Part shown: positions 11,615-27,800 of the stretch, one piece after another | Position numbering within the stretch: the stretch's first letter is position 1 | How the letters are laid out: each line of letters opens with the position of its first letter | NCBI GenBank assembly: GCA_026413225.1 | Contig: CM048552.1 | Location: 194,259,553 to 194,323,552, forward strand | DNA from: Otis tarda | Lineage: Eukaryota; Chordata; Aves; Otidiformes; Otididae | Direction: 5' to 3' | Length of the DNA stretch: 64,000 bases | Made by a program: the position numbers and the translations under genes | Notes under the pieces: model-generated | Told to the model about the DNA's origin: nothing | The model's input: the letters and a program-made list of their open reading frames with translations, nothing else | The model's database searches: none

Positions 11615-11960
11615 CCAGCACGGGCAGCGGTCGCCGGCGCCTTTTAAAGGCTCCTCCGGCAGCACCGTGGGCGAGGCCTTCCCGCAGTGTGCGCACAGCG
11701 CGGGGCGCCCATTGGCTGCGCCACCCCCTCCTGTACCGCCCCTTCCCCCCTTGTACCACCCCTTCCCCCCTTGTACCGCCCCCATCCCGGCCGTGCCGAT
11801 CAGCGGTGCACCCGCGGCGGGTCCGGATCCGGGCTGTGGGGTGCTGATGCCGGGGAGTTGAGGGGGGGCGGGCTGCCTGACCGCATTCCACACCGGCCCC
11901 AACCGCTGCATCAGGCTCCTGCTTTCCGCCCCCTCCCCGCAGCGAGGGACTGGAAGAAGG
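11615..11960 (-). promoter_or_regulatory. RASL11A CpG-island promoter
   Basis: GC-rich and CpG-dense sequence extends over the first exons and upstream. On the minus strand there is a CCAAT box at 11711-11715 and a TATA-like TTTAAAA at about 11642-11648, in the expected order. This would place the start site near 11615 and give a 5' UTR of about 60 bases. The start site is inferred from these motifs. Confidence 0.6.
11723..11780. repeat. 20-bp tandem repeat in the RASL11A promoter
   Basis: Units at 11741-11760 and 11761-11780 differ at one base, with a partial, more diverged unit before them. They lie just upstream of the CCAAT box and consist of C-runs separated by TTGTACC. Confidence 0.8.
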
Positions 11961-14900
11961 AAATGATTTCTCCTTCCATCTCAGGCTGTTTTGCTTCTCA
12001 CACCTGGATGCACCCCTCCACAGGTGGTGCTGAAATCCTGGTTCGTGGACCAAGCAAGAGCCAGTCCCAAAACCAAACCAGTCCACGAGGCCTCAAGTCC
12101 TTCAGGTTTTTAAAGAGTGGAGGAAAGCTCCAGAGAAGAGAGTCGCTCCATCCACCCCAGGCTGCCATTAAATGAGTCTCAAACCCGCAGAGCTGTGCGC
12201 GTGCTTCAGTCTCTGCAAACCATTGCCCTGGCTCCCAGAAAACCGCTTCCACAGCACACTGCTTTGCAAGCCTGTGTGTGTTTCCAAGAGAAACAACCCA
12301 CTCAGAGGCTGCTTTATTTTTATTAGGCTCAGGGCTCTAACACAGGCCAGTAGGACACAAGGTGGAGGAAGTCGGCAGGTCAGTACTTGAAAGGAGCGGG
12401 ATGGGCCTGGGGTCTCACAGCCAAGCACCATGGAGGGACAGAGACACCGCCGGTGGCCCCGGACACCAGCATGCAGGCAGCCGAGCTGAACCTCAGTGCT
12501 GCTCTCAGTCACCTTCCCCCTCTGCTTTGATACAGCTCTCGGAAGACACATGCAATGACAAGACCTCATGTTTTCCCTCGCTTTCCTCTGGTCCTCCCTC
12601 CTACTTTCTCCCTCCTTCCACACAAGAGTCCAGGTACTCTGTTTGGTGCATGCTTCCTTGGACATCCTCAGCCCCCATCCCTCCGGTGACATGAAAACTC
12701 AGAACAAGGGCACCAGGGTAACACTGCCAGCTCTGCTCTACCAGAGCTAAGGTGATGCCGAGGAAAGTCAGCCCTGGGCACCGTGGGGATGAGGATGGGG
12801 AGGAACTGGTCCCCTGCTTCCCATAGGCACAGAATTCACGCAGGGAGCAGGGGCACAGCTCAGGCTCTGCACCCCGCAGCGGCCAGAGTACAGGCTATCC
12901 CCCCAGAGCAACGTTTAAGAATTCTCCCCTGGCACCGCAGAAATGTTCTACCTGATGACAATTCTGCAATGCTCTTTGCTGAAGGGTTACACAGTCTTCA
13001 CAGCAGTTCAAACCACACTAATTAATATTGATTAAAGTAGTGCCCGCAGAAAAGCATGGTGGAAGTGCTGCTGCTTCTCTGTGCTACTCTAGTGCCTGCA
13101 AACCCCTATGGTATCATCAAGGCCACTTTGAACTTCAAAAACTGACTGCCTCTAAAATTTCTGCTTCACTTCCCATCATGCCAGTGAGCTCTTTTCCTTT
13201 TGTAAACAAGATTTCTCTTGTATCACCAAAAGCTTTTGGTTTCCACAGGTTCATGCTATTGTAATCTGCTCCCATTGTCATGCACCACCACTCATCTTTG
13301 GCCTTGCTCACAGCGCTAACACAGGCTATTTTTACACATTTCTTTACAAAAGAGCTATCAGAGTACATTCAGCATGCCCTTGAAATGAGTTTGCTCCAGG
13401 CAGATGATTGCTAGGCGCTGGGCTGTGAAAGCAGTAGTATTAAACAACCACCATCCCCAAAACTTGAGAAACAGGAGGAGCCCCTGGGTAGCTGTATAGA
13501 GCTCGTGCAGCCTTGCACCCCCAAAGGGCAAAAGGTGGTGGTCATGAGCAGAGATGACAGCATGTAAACCCTGGTAGAAAACGCCGCAAAGGAACTAATT
13601 TCCAGGGAGCAACAGGCTGTCTCTCCATCAACAGCTACTCTGGTGCAACAGGAGCAGCTCAGCAGATTGAAGCAGTCAGGGCTCAGATTAGCTGGCCCAG
13701 TTCGGAGGGCCAAATGATCCCTGGGATGTACAGGGCCTCAAAGCTGTTCCAAAGAGCCTTTTCCTTTCTCAGCTGGAGGTCCCACTTGGAAGCGCCAGGC
13801 TGTACTTTCACCCATCCCATGCAGATGGCCCATGCCACCATCCCTATGGTCTATCCCGATCCCCTTTCACACAGCAACATCATGCAGTCCCACTCACATA
13901 GGGTCCCAGGGACACCACAGTGCTGCCTGACCCACCTTGTTATTCCAAGCTCTGGTAACATTCAACAGCAGGTACTTTTGGGGGAGGGAGTAGGCAGCTT
14001 ACTCCTGTGGCTGCAGCAGGGAGGATATCCTGAGAGCCTCCGGAGATCCATTCTTCCCTAAGAAACAAAATGCACAGTGTTTTCCTGAGAGTCTTTGCTG
14101 ACATTGTGGAGTCAGCTAAAAGTTGACTCTTGAGTCAAGTTGACTTGACTCCTGCTCAAGACTGGCAGGACCATGGGAGATAAGAAGCAGCAGGCATAGA
14201 GCTTTTCCATGTGGAGGAGCACTGGTAGGAACCTTTGCTGTGAGCTGGCATGGCTTCACCACTCTACTATGAACTTTCAGGAGCACAAACCCATGTTCCA
14301 GACTGCAGCTCTTCCTTACACTCTCCAGTTCCTGCTGGTCAATGGTTAAACAGTTTTGAGTGGGCACAGGCAAAAAGGTGACCGAGGGCCCAGGAGCCAT
14401 CAGCCAAGACATCTTCCTCCAAATAGTGGAAAATGGAATCAGTAACCTCAACCACACCACCGCTCTCAGAATCATAGGGGTTGCTGGCACCTCCTTCCCA
14501 TGCAAGGAGACCGCCTGCAGCGGCAGGGTGCCCCCTGCGCTTTGGGGGATAATATCCACACCCCCGAACCATAAGGTACTACCCATACAACAATGAGCCT
14601 GGTGTTTTAACTGTGTCTTTTCACCACACACCCTGAATTGCAGGACCCACTACAACCTTGCAAGGATGGAGGGAGCCCGTCTGCCTGTACTGGGACAGGA
14701 TCACATTCTCTGGCATGTGTATGCACACCTCTTGGCATCCTCCGGGCCAGTCAGGACACCCCGGCACAGCATCCCCATCTGGGATGCCAGCCATCCTTTT
14801 GATCATGAGGGCCATTAACATGCTGAGTCCAGGATTGCACTGAGGACAAGTGACTGAACACCAAGACCGTTTCCCCCCTCTGATACATACAATGGGAAGA

Positions 14901-16854
14901 TGACAAAAGCATTAATTGTTTGTACATCCCCACGGCAGCTGCTTACCTGCCTCCTCCCCAGGAACAGCATGCACGCTTCCAAGGAGAAGGCTTCCTTGCT
15001 TGTTCTCTAAGAGTCAACCAGACGTTGTGTCAGGGAACCAGCTGCGGTGGTTCAGAGGCAATAAAACTTGGTAAGGAGGACACAGCTCAGTCCCCCCTTC
15101 CTAATTCGGCTCCGCAGAACGAGACAAGGCACTACACTGAAGTGTAATGGCTTGTGCTAATCCGTAAGCACTTCACAGTACAGATGCAGGTACAGCCTGC
15201 CCACCCGCTCTGGGATAATGAAGTCTCTGTACTAGAGGGGGACTGGAAGACAGGTAATATATAATATGGGACTTCCGCAAAACTGGTTTTTAACCTAGGG
15301 ATTCCTGAATTCTGCTAAGGTGTGTCCAATTACATGGGAAATCTATAGCTTTGCAGATTTCACAACAGTTCTCCACAACTCAAAGCACTGAACAAAAATT
15401 CAACTGCCATGGTATGAAGAGAGAGGAAATACCTAGCCTGTAGCTGGCACGCTCCCTGCACGGTTTTGCTTCCTAGGCACATCCTCAGAACAGAACTGCA
15501 GAGAACTGGTTACAGCTTATGGCTCGAGTGCAAAAAACCCCTTCTAGAGCGAGCTGGAGAGGAGAGGAACTTGCACCTCAAAACACTGTAAGGAAACACA
15601 CTTCCTCCACCCAGAGGGGCAGAGGCCTCTTCCCTCCCAAATATTTTGCAAGTTCTGCATACACCTAAAACTATTTTCTTCTATCGAGAAGGACGCATTT
15701 CAATTTAGACACTAGTTTTATGACCGAAGAAGTCCTGAAGAGTTCTTCAACAACTTTGCTCAATTCACAGATCTCCCTCTTTTGTCAGGACTATGCAAGG
15801 ACACAGCAGCTGAACACACGGGAAGCAAACTTCAACTGCAGATGCCAGTATCGTAAGTATCTGAGCTGTGCTTCTGCAAACCTGAGATTACAAGGAAAAC
15901 CACTGCTGCATTGAGAGCAACTAACGGGTAGTGTCTATAAACCCAAGACAGGTTAAATCTTAGTTAATTCATCCTGTTTTTAAACATTAAAAAAAAAAAA
16001 AAAGGCTATTCTCTTGCTGCGCAAACCCAGTTTATTCTCTTGCTACACAAACCCATTTTCAGTCATTTCTGGGAATTCTGACCAAGGAAAGCATTCCCTC
16101 CTTCTCCTCCCAGCCCACACACAGCTTCCAAATATGCATTTAAGAGCATCTACCGTTGGCATAGTGACCTTAAAAACACTAGGACTAAATAAAGACTGTT
16201 GTGCCTCTGGAAGCACAGCTCTTAAATGAGACCACTGCATGCTGTCTAATCTTACTATTCCAAATTGTTGAAAACAAATTCAGTTTAGAACTACCCACCA
16301 CTTATAGTTACTGTTAGCCATTTCATCATGATGCTACAGCTAATCCACTTTAATCTTGACAGATAAGTACAAAGCAAACATAGAACCAAAAATAACTTAC
16401 CCAAGCATGCACAAGAGGAAAACTTAAAATACCAAAGATCGTACCCAGCAAAACCTTCTACTTAACTCCTTCAGATGCAACGCCTAATGGAAAACGGTGC
16501 TTATCTTGCGAGTCAAATATTGATTTCAAATTGCTGTGGAAATCCACAAGACAAAGAAACTAATGAAGGCCTAAGGCTTAGTATACAGCTCTAGCTGCTC
16601 CAAGAAAACCCCACTTGATCATAAAAGCTAAGTTTGTAAGCTGCAACAGTGAAGGTTTAGATTCACCAGCCTTGCTTCAGTAGAGGTCGGTGCACTCCAT
16701 GCCGAACACAGGTGTCACAATACAGTAACAGTATCATGTATCAGTTAATGAGCAAGCTTTGTTCCATCTTCTTCAATGCATTTCCAAAGTCATTCCCACT
16801 GCACAGCCTGCTCCATCACCTGAAGTAGGAGCTTGGAGAAACTTCACACGCAGT
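11961..16854. other. Intergenic DNA between RASL11A and RPL21
   Basis: No gene or repeat family was recognised. Composition is higher in GC up to about 15.1 kb and more AT-rich after it. A minus-strand AATAAAAATAAA lies at about 12310-12322, and an A-run at 15989-16003. The longest frames are about 174 codons (minus, 12168-12692) and 171 codons (minus, 14116-14631). Neither has recognisable domains or splice context. Confidence 0.45.
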
Positions 16855-17598
16855 AGAATCATAGAATGGTTAGAGTTGGAAGGGACCTTCAAAGGTCATC
16901 TAGTCCAACCCCCCTGCAAGGAGCAGGGACATCCCCAACTAGATCAGATTGCTCAGAGCCTCATCCAGCCTGGCCTTAAACGTTTCCAGGGATGGGGCTT
17001 CCACCACCTCTCTGGGCAACCTGTTCCAGTGTTCTACAACTCGCATTGTAAACAATTTTTTCCTAATTTCCAATCTAAATCTACCCCCCACTATTTTAAA
17101 ACCATTAGCCTTGTCTGATTGCAACAGGCCCTACTAAACAGCCTCTCCCCATCTTTCCTGTAGGCCCCCTTGAGGTACTGGAAGACTGCTATCAGGTCTC
17201 CCCGGAGCCTCCTCTTCTCCAGGCTGAACAGTCCCAACTCTCTCAGCCTGTCCTCACAAGAGAGGTGCTCCAGCCCTTTTATCATCTTTGTGGCCCTCCT
17301 CTGGACCTTCTCCAACTGGTCCATGTCCTTCTTGTGTTGGGGCTCCAGAACTGGACACAGTACTCCAGGTGGGGTCTCACCAGGGCAGAGTAGAGGGTGA
17401 GAATCACCTTCCTCGGCCTGCTGGCCATGCTTCTCTTGATGCAGCCTAGGATGCGGTTGGCCTTCTGGGCCACAAGAGCACATTGCCCGCTCATGTTAAG
17501 CTTCTCATCCACCAGCACTCCCAAGTCCTTCTCCTCAGGGCTGCTCTCGATCCATTCTCTGCCCAGCGTGTATTTGTGCCTGGGATTGCCATGACCTA
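16855..17598 (-). mobile_element. CR1 LINE, 5'-truncated 3' end
   Basis: The plus strand starts with the CR1 3' terminus in reverse (TAGAATCATAGAATGG) and runs back into ORF2. Minus-strand frames contain [18 protein letters not shown] and [14 protein letters not shown], the conserved C-terminal CR1 wording. One or more frameshifts split the frame, so it is dead. Divergence is low to moderate, indicating a fairly young copy. It lies about 1.36 kb past the RPL21 poly(A) signal. Confidence 0.93.
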
Positions 17599-18957
17599 GG
17601 TACCTGATCACTGCAAATTTGAACCTCCAGTGCCTAAAGTCTTGTCACTCTTAAATACCAGGCCAAGCCAGATAATGACTTCAACATCCAAAAAAATACA
17701 TTCCATGAGAAATGGGAATACCCACAGTTGAATGTTAGGCAAAAGCAAACAGGCATTAATCCCTTAATTCATAAGCAATCTGTACAATTTTGACACTTCT
17801 GCTTAAGGCACTTCAGAATTAAGGGAAAAAGCAAGTATAATTAACTCTCAACTTCTTACTCCCAAACCTACTAGCTGTCCTACAATTGACTAGTCAATAG
17901 TTTTCAACAGTCAGCATCTACAGAGTGCTCGAGGTCACTACTTTCTCTAGTATTTTACTCTCTCTACGTGTAGACATCAGTTTTACATCACTTACTTGAC
18001 GTAGCTAAGCAACACCTTGCATCACATTTGGAAAGGTGAAATAATATTTACCCAAATCTGTAATACAGTTAAGCTTGAGTTCACACATGTTCAACGCTAA
18101 CTAAGCAGGTTACCTTCAGCATTTTTCTTAGCAAGCTTCACGCTGTTTCAAACAACGCTCACAACAATAGCATTGGTTCGAGTAAGTAGCCAGCTAAACA
18201 AGTTCTTCCATTCAAGACACCCTGGGCAGCTAGCACTGGGTTTTTGTGAAGTATCAATAAATCAATGGGATGAGAGGAAAGCATTAGGATATCCAGGTAG
18301 ATGTTCAGATTCAACAGACATGCTATAAACATACACAATGCAAGTGTTCAGCTAATGCCAGCCAACTCAAATGATAAAAATCATATGAGAAAGGCTGGCA
18401 GTTTTGTTTGTAATTAAAGCCTTGCTTTTAAACTACTGCTATTCAATAAGAACACTTATTGGCCTGAAGACATTTTAAAAAAATCCTTCTTTTGCAGGTT
18501 AGAATGGTGAAACACCAAATCCACCCACAGTGATTTCTCAAGAGGATGCTTTCAAAAACTGTTTCCACAATTTTTCTTTGTTATTAATCTGAGGCCTCTT
18601 AGCCAAAAGCTTTTATCTATGAAATCCGAAACCCATTATCCCTTTTACCACAAAAAAAATTAAAACTTTTAAGTGACACTGTATAATTCTTGGTATATGC
18701 TCTCAGTATGTTGGCGAAATATTCCATGTCCTCTCATATTACCTCATGATCACCACAAAGCAATAGCGAATTCTAGTGTCCCCAGGATCTGTGATCTATA
18801 TAAACAGCTAAACTGATCAGCAAAACCTGCAGATTATTTAAATGACTAAGCACCATGTAAGGCAAGTTAAATAAACAAGCTTTCTAAAGCATCTGTTCCA
18901 AAGAACTAAAAGGAATCAGCCACAATCACATACACTTGTCCAAAACCAGATCTTTCC
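17599..18957. other. Intergenic DNA downstream of RPL21
   Basis: AT-rich and unique in appearance; no gene, repeat family or RNA was recognised. Confidence 0.5.
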
Positions 18958-18963
18958 TTTATT
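18958..18963 (-). terminator. RPL21 poly(A) signal AATAAA
   Basis: AATAAA on the minus strand, 19 bases past the RPL21 stop codon, after an A-rich tract. The short 3' UTR is typical of ribosomal protein genes. Confidence 0.85.
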
Positions 18964-18981
18964 TTTTTTTTAAAGTGTGCC

Positions 18982-22707
<3,726 letters not shown>

Positions 22708-22899
22708 TTTGGCTGATTACTGTAAAAATGAATGCAAATTATTCCAAACTAGTTCGTTCACTAAAAATTTGACTGATTCAAATTCAGGCATTTCAGAAAA
22801 ATCAAATCTTTAAACGTTTTTGAGAATGACACCACTTCCAAATTGCTGGGTCAATTCAAGCAATGTTATTAGCTTAGACATTCATAAAAAACAATATTT

Positions 22900-23275
22900 A
22901 GAGGACCAGAGGGTAATTCAGTTAGAATGGATACTAACAAGTCACTGAGCTCGATCTCCTGCTTAAAGCAAGTTGCTGAGGGCTGTTCTGTCAGGTCTTG
23001 AAACCTTTCAAGGACAGAGAGACACTACTGCACAGCCTCCTTGGGCATCCTGTTTGGAGGCCTGGCTGTTCTCATGATGAAAAAAATTTTCCTTACATTC
23101 ACTCTAAACTTCTCATTTTGATTTAAGCCAGTCATACTGTATTCTGCCACGTGCCCTCGTGAAATGCCAGGATATCTCTTCTTGATAATGGTGCTGTTAG
23201 GTGCCCCCAAAAAGATACCTGTTCCAGGCCAAGCCCAGTTCCCTCAGCCTCTCCTCACAAAGCATCCAAAAGGCA
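22900..23275 (-). mobile_element. Old CR1 fragment in RPL21 intron 1
   Basis: Reverse-orientation CR1 3' region. Recognisable blocks include the degraded 'cactgcacagcctccttgggcatcctgtt' region, AAAAAATTTTCCTTACATTC and CCCTCAGCCTCTCCTCACAA. Strongly diverged, with approximate ends. Confidence 0.75.
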
Positions 23276-23289
23276 AGATCTCCCGATTT

Positions 23290-23940
23290 ATCGGCCAGTA
23301 TTACTTCTGACATAAGGTGCGCACACACCCCACAGGGACGCCAAACAGCAGTGCCGCCGCACCCGGCGGTCCCCACTCCCAGGTCTGCCCCGGAAAGCTT
23401 CTCCAGCCGCCCGGCCTGCGCAGGGCCGTTCCCCAAGCCCTGACATCCCGCCGGCAGCACCGGGGCTGACTGGGTCCACGGCCACGTGCCGCCGCCTTGG
23501 CGCGGCTCCGCTCCTGCACCCGCCACCGGCCTCGGCGGCCCTCTCTCTCCCTCCCTCCTTCCCTCCCTCGGCGGCCCCCTTCCTCGGCAGCCTCTTGGCT
23601 CGGCTCAGCCCGCCTCTGCCCAGCTCCCCCACCGCGGCGTGCAGGCCGCGGCCTCCCCACTCCCTCAGCCTCCTCGCCCCAGCAAGGCCGTGCCGCCCCC
23701 AGCCGGAGCTGGCGGCCACCTGCCCCGCCGCCAGCGCAGCCCACTCGCCCGGCCGCCTTCCCAGAGCCGCGAAAGCACCTGAGGCCGGCGAGCGAGGCTC
23801 CGCGAACCTACCCGTGCGCCCCTACAAAATGGCGGCTCAGGGCGAAAAGAAAGAGGCGGTGCCGCGGCCGCCCTTAACAGCGGGGCCTTGGCGGGGCTGC
23901 CCGCGCCGCGCCTGAGAGAAAGTCGCGGGGAGGCGCCTGC
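23290..23940 (-). promoter_or_regulatory. RPL21: RPL21 CpG-island promoter with TOP start and non-coding exon 1
   Basis: A CpG-rich island surrounds the proposed first exon, about 23812-23855 on the minus strand. The start lies in a pyrimidine tract CCTCTTTCTTTTCGCC, the 5'-TOP motif of ribosomal protein mRNAs. Downstream of it is GCCGCCATTTTG (23825-23836), a YY1 site in the position typical of these genes. The donor of exon 1 is GTAGGT at 23811-23806. TOP mRNAs are translated under mTOR/LARP1 control. The exact start base is inferred. Confidence 0.8.
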
Positions 23941-23962
23941 CTGCCTGCGGGAAGTCTCGTGT

Positions 23963-23990
23963 AGGAACTCTAGTGCAGGAACTCCAGTGC
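23963..23990. repeat. 14-bp tandem duplication
   Basis: AGGAACTCTAGTGC is followed directly by AGGAACTCCAGTGC, with one mismatch. It abuts the 5' edge of the CR1 copy upstream of RPL21. Confidence 0.8.
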
Positions 23991-24819
23991 ACTGCTCGTG
24001 AGGAGCGGCCCTGAGCTGGACAGGCTGGAGAGGTGGGCCCGTGCCAGCCTCATGAAGTTCAACCAGGCCAAGTGCAAGGTCCTGCACCTGGGTCGGGGCA
24101 GTCCCAAGCACAAACACAGGCTGGGCAGAGAATGGATCAAGAGCAGCCCTGAGGAGAAGGGCTTGAGAGTGCTGGTGGACGAGAAGCTCAATGTGAGCCG
24201 GCAATGTGCCCCTGTGGCTCAAAAGCCAAGCGCGTCCTGGGCTGCATCAGTGTGGCCAGCAGGTCGAGGGAGGTGTTTCTCCCCCCTCTACTCGGCTCTT
24301 GTGAGACACCACCTGCAGTACTGCATCCAGCTCTGGAGCCCCCAACATAAGGACATGGATGGATTTGTTGGAGAAGGTCCAGAGGAGGGCCGTGAAGATG
24401 ATAGAGGGCTGGAGCACCTTTCCTATGAGGACAGGCTGAGAGAGTTGGGGCTGTTCAGCCTGGAGAAGAGAAGGTTCTGGAGAGACCTTCCAGTACCTAA
24501 AGGCAGCATACAGGAAAGATGGGGATAAACTCTTTAGCAGGGCTTGTTGTGATACAACAAGAGGCAATGGTTTTAAAATAGAGGGAGGCAGATTCAGACT
24601 TGACATAATGAAAAAGATATTTACAATGAGAGTGGTGAAACACTGGCATAGGATGTCCAGAGAGGTGGTGGATGCCCCATCCGTGGAAACATTCAAGGCC
24701 AGGTTGGACGGGGCTCTGAGCAACCTCATCTGGTTGGAGATGTCCCTGTGCCCTGCAGGGGGGTTGGACTAGATGGCCTTTAAAGGTCCCTTCCAACCCA
24801 AAATATTCTATGATTCTAA
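23991..24819 (+). mobile_element. CR1 LINE, 5'-truncated, upstream of RPL21
   Basis: Plus-strand CR1 ORF2 C-terminus and 3' UTR, ending TATTCTATGATTCTA. The frames contain [29 protein letters not shown] and [13 protein letters not shown]. Frameshifts interrupt the frame. It is convergent with RPL21 transcription and starts about 135 bp upstream of the RPL21 start site. Confidence 0.93.
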
Positions 24820-27800
24820 CCAGCGAACTCATCTGGCAGAAGTTGGACCTTTCTGCTAAAGCAAGAACAAAGGCTGGGTTTTTTTTTTCCCATGCCTGTG
24901 TCATGAGATGGGTCTAGGAGAGGCTTGACAGTGGGGGTGGTGGGAAAGTGAGTCAAGCATGTGTTAGGGATCCTGATGAATGGGGCGAGTGTGGTGGGGT
25001 GGCTGGGCCATTGTCCATAAGGAACTGTGTTTGATAGTATACAATATAAGCAGCCAAGAAGTTGTTTTATGACATTAAAGAAGTGAACCAAAATTTAAAT
25101 GTGCAGTAATGTGAGCCTTCTGCTACTATGCGTTAGTCACAGCCACCTGACTGGAGAGCCAGGTAGTCCTGGGCAGGAAAGAGAAGCAAACCAATAGCAG
25201 AAGTGAAAAAACTCCAGGTTTTGGAAACTCAGGTTTGGAGTTTCTGATAAGAAACATTGCAATGGGCTTGCTCATGATGATAATGCCATAATCTCCAATT
25301 TGCGTGGCAGATGTTTCCACAAAGATAAATAAAATACAGACTCTCAACACAGCCTTTACACGGCCACAGGTTGCATCAGCTGTGTGGTGCCTGAAAATGA
25401 AGTGGACTGGTGAGCAGCTTCCCGAGCCGACGGTGTGACTCATTGTGTTTGTGCATCGTCAATATTGGAGCAGACAGGAATCATCATGGGAAGCTGACTG
25501 CAGGCGCGAGTGAGTCAAAAGAGGGCCTCCCTCCCCTGAGCTAAACACGCAGAGACAGTTCAAAACTTGTCTCAGTGAGAAGTTGCGCTACTGCAGGAAT
25601 TTTTGTTTTGAATGAAAGAAGCACTTATTTAATTTAGGGGAGGGATGATTACTTAAAGTGACATATAGAAAACATATTTGATCCTCTGACTAACTTCACA
25701 GTTATTCTAGTGTTGTATTGCAAAACTTAAGCCCTTTCTATCATCATTTTAAAGCTAGTTTAATATTTATGGATCTCAGGAATGGATGTGGAGGATTAAA
25801 TACACTTATCAGGTTCTGCCTGCAGAGCTACCTGGCAGGGCGTGTTATGACAGACAGAGGCCCCGTCTCCACACAAAATCTCTTGGAGTAAAGTGCTATA
25901 TTTAGAAAAAAGGTGTCAGTATTCCAGCTCTGCATCATGAAAATTCTAGAATTTACAGCACCTGATATCTACGTAGGGACAATATGTATAATTTAATATG
26001 CACTCAGCCCAGGTTTCAAAGCGTGAAGATAAGCTATAAGCCCGAACAGCTCTTAGGTGAGGAAGCATATTGGCAACTGGTAGAGAGATTTCAGGGGGGA
26101 TATCAAGCAAAGTAAAGACAGGAAGCTAAATCCTAAAAGGCATTGAATAAAGGAAGATAGGCATTTTCAGTGAGCTGAACTCCTTACTCTTGCCAGTGAT
26201 TTACATAGAAGGCAAATCTTCTCCACATGAGAAAGAATGGGGAAGAAACTCAACGTGTTGAAACTCATGTCCACAGATAGAGCATGTAAGTGTACATGTA
26301 AGTGTAATTCATAAGGGAGCAGTTAACTGTGAGCTTAATTGAACTCTGCTTTATTTGGGGCAAAGTAAGACATTCAGGATTTGCTAGTTTTTATTTTTTC
26401 CTGAATAAATTGCATGACAGGTTTATTCAAAATTTCAGTAATGTTTTGATTCATAAAATCTACCTTGATTAGCGCATTCCCAGGATCCTTCTTTAGCTCA
26501 ACATTTCAAAGAAACAATCATGTTTCATAGTTTGTCTCCATTGAATCGTTCGCTGGGCATGCTGTCTGGGTCTCATCCGGAAGTCCATCCTCTCTACCAG
26601 CATTTTATACATGGTTTCCCAAAACTGTGGCCTACTGAGCACTTAAAGACTGAAGAGCCTTTGTATGTTGCTCACAAAAGGATTTCTTAATAATGGCTGC
26701 CCGCAGCAGATAAAAGTGCACAAGTTGTGGGGTGAGTTCTGGTCTGGAAACGGGCGCTAGCAGCCAAGCAGATGTTGGGGAGACCTGCAGCTCTACATTC
26801 CAGACTGCAGGTGCTTCCTTTACTGCTCTGCCTCATCCCCTCAGAAACCAGCCTAAACTGCTCTTCCTTGATCAAACTGCAGTTGCAGGATCCAGATTCC
26901 AGTTTCTCCTAGGCTGTACAGCTAACGTCACATCTGGTTCTGCGTCAGAAACACCAGATCCTCAAGACTGGGGTGAACGTGAGTAGCAACACCTGGCTTA
27001 ACATGAGGATCTAAAACCCTATGAAGGTCCCAGGCTGGTGATCCACCCATTAATGTTCTCTGGAAATTTTACTACACCATGGTAGACTGTGTTTCCCTCC
27101 TATTCTCTCTGGCTTGGAGGCAGAGCAAGACAGGGAAAGCAGCTTCAATGGGAGCCAGTTCAAAAATTGCTGGGGAAAGGAGCTTGAAAGGGAGGGCTCA
27201 TTAGAAGTCTGAGGAGTGGGGACTAGATAAACATCATTTTGTTTTTCAAAGTGAAAAGTACCATGCTAAAAACCCCATTTCCAGTCCCCAAGCTCCCATA
27301 GCTACAATTCTGGTATTTTCTTTGGGAAAGCCTCATTTTGTTTGTGACACTTCTCTGCAGCATCTATCTGGACAACAGCTCTTTCTAAAGAATAAATGTG
27401 CTGTGATGATTCTTCACATGGGATTGTCAGGAATCCTTCACTGAAATTTTAATACACAGTGCGATCTGGCTTGCTCCTAAGCTCAGATGACACAGTGATA
27501 TAAACAGATCTCGAGTGTGACATTCCATTTGTGTTAGGTTATTCAGCAGGGGTGTGGAAGGAATTTAAATTAATGAGAGTTTGTAAAGGGCTTTGAGGTG
27601 AAAAATGAAAAATATTCCCCTTCCGTAGGGTGTAGGTCTCCTGTGTCTCATCTAATGCATTCATTATATGAAAAAACAAAAAGATAGCTGATTATGACTG
27701 GAGCAAAATTTAACAGAAATAACTGAGAATAGGTGTTAAATAAAGAGAATTAAAATCTGTAGTTCCTCTTGTGATAATGCTGCAGAACCAAGAATCTAAA

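Noticed and set aside
11045..11911. 288-codon minus-strand open frame over the RASL11A 5' exons
   Set aside because: It is a read-through of introns in CpG-rich sequence. Only short parts of it are real exons, and the GT-AG structure with Ras motifs explains them fully.
12168..12692. 174-codon minus-strand frame near an AATAAA
   Set aside because: No recognisable domain, start context or splice site. The poly(A)-like signal lies inside the frame rather than after it.
23288..23877. Several frames of 98-147 codons on both strands near the RPL21 promoter
   Set aside because: All overlap each other in a CpG island, and their compositions are simple and GC-driven.
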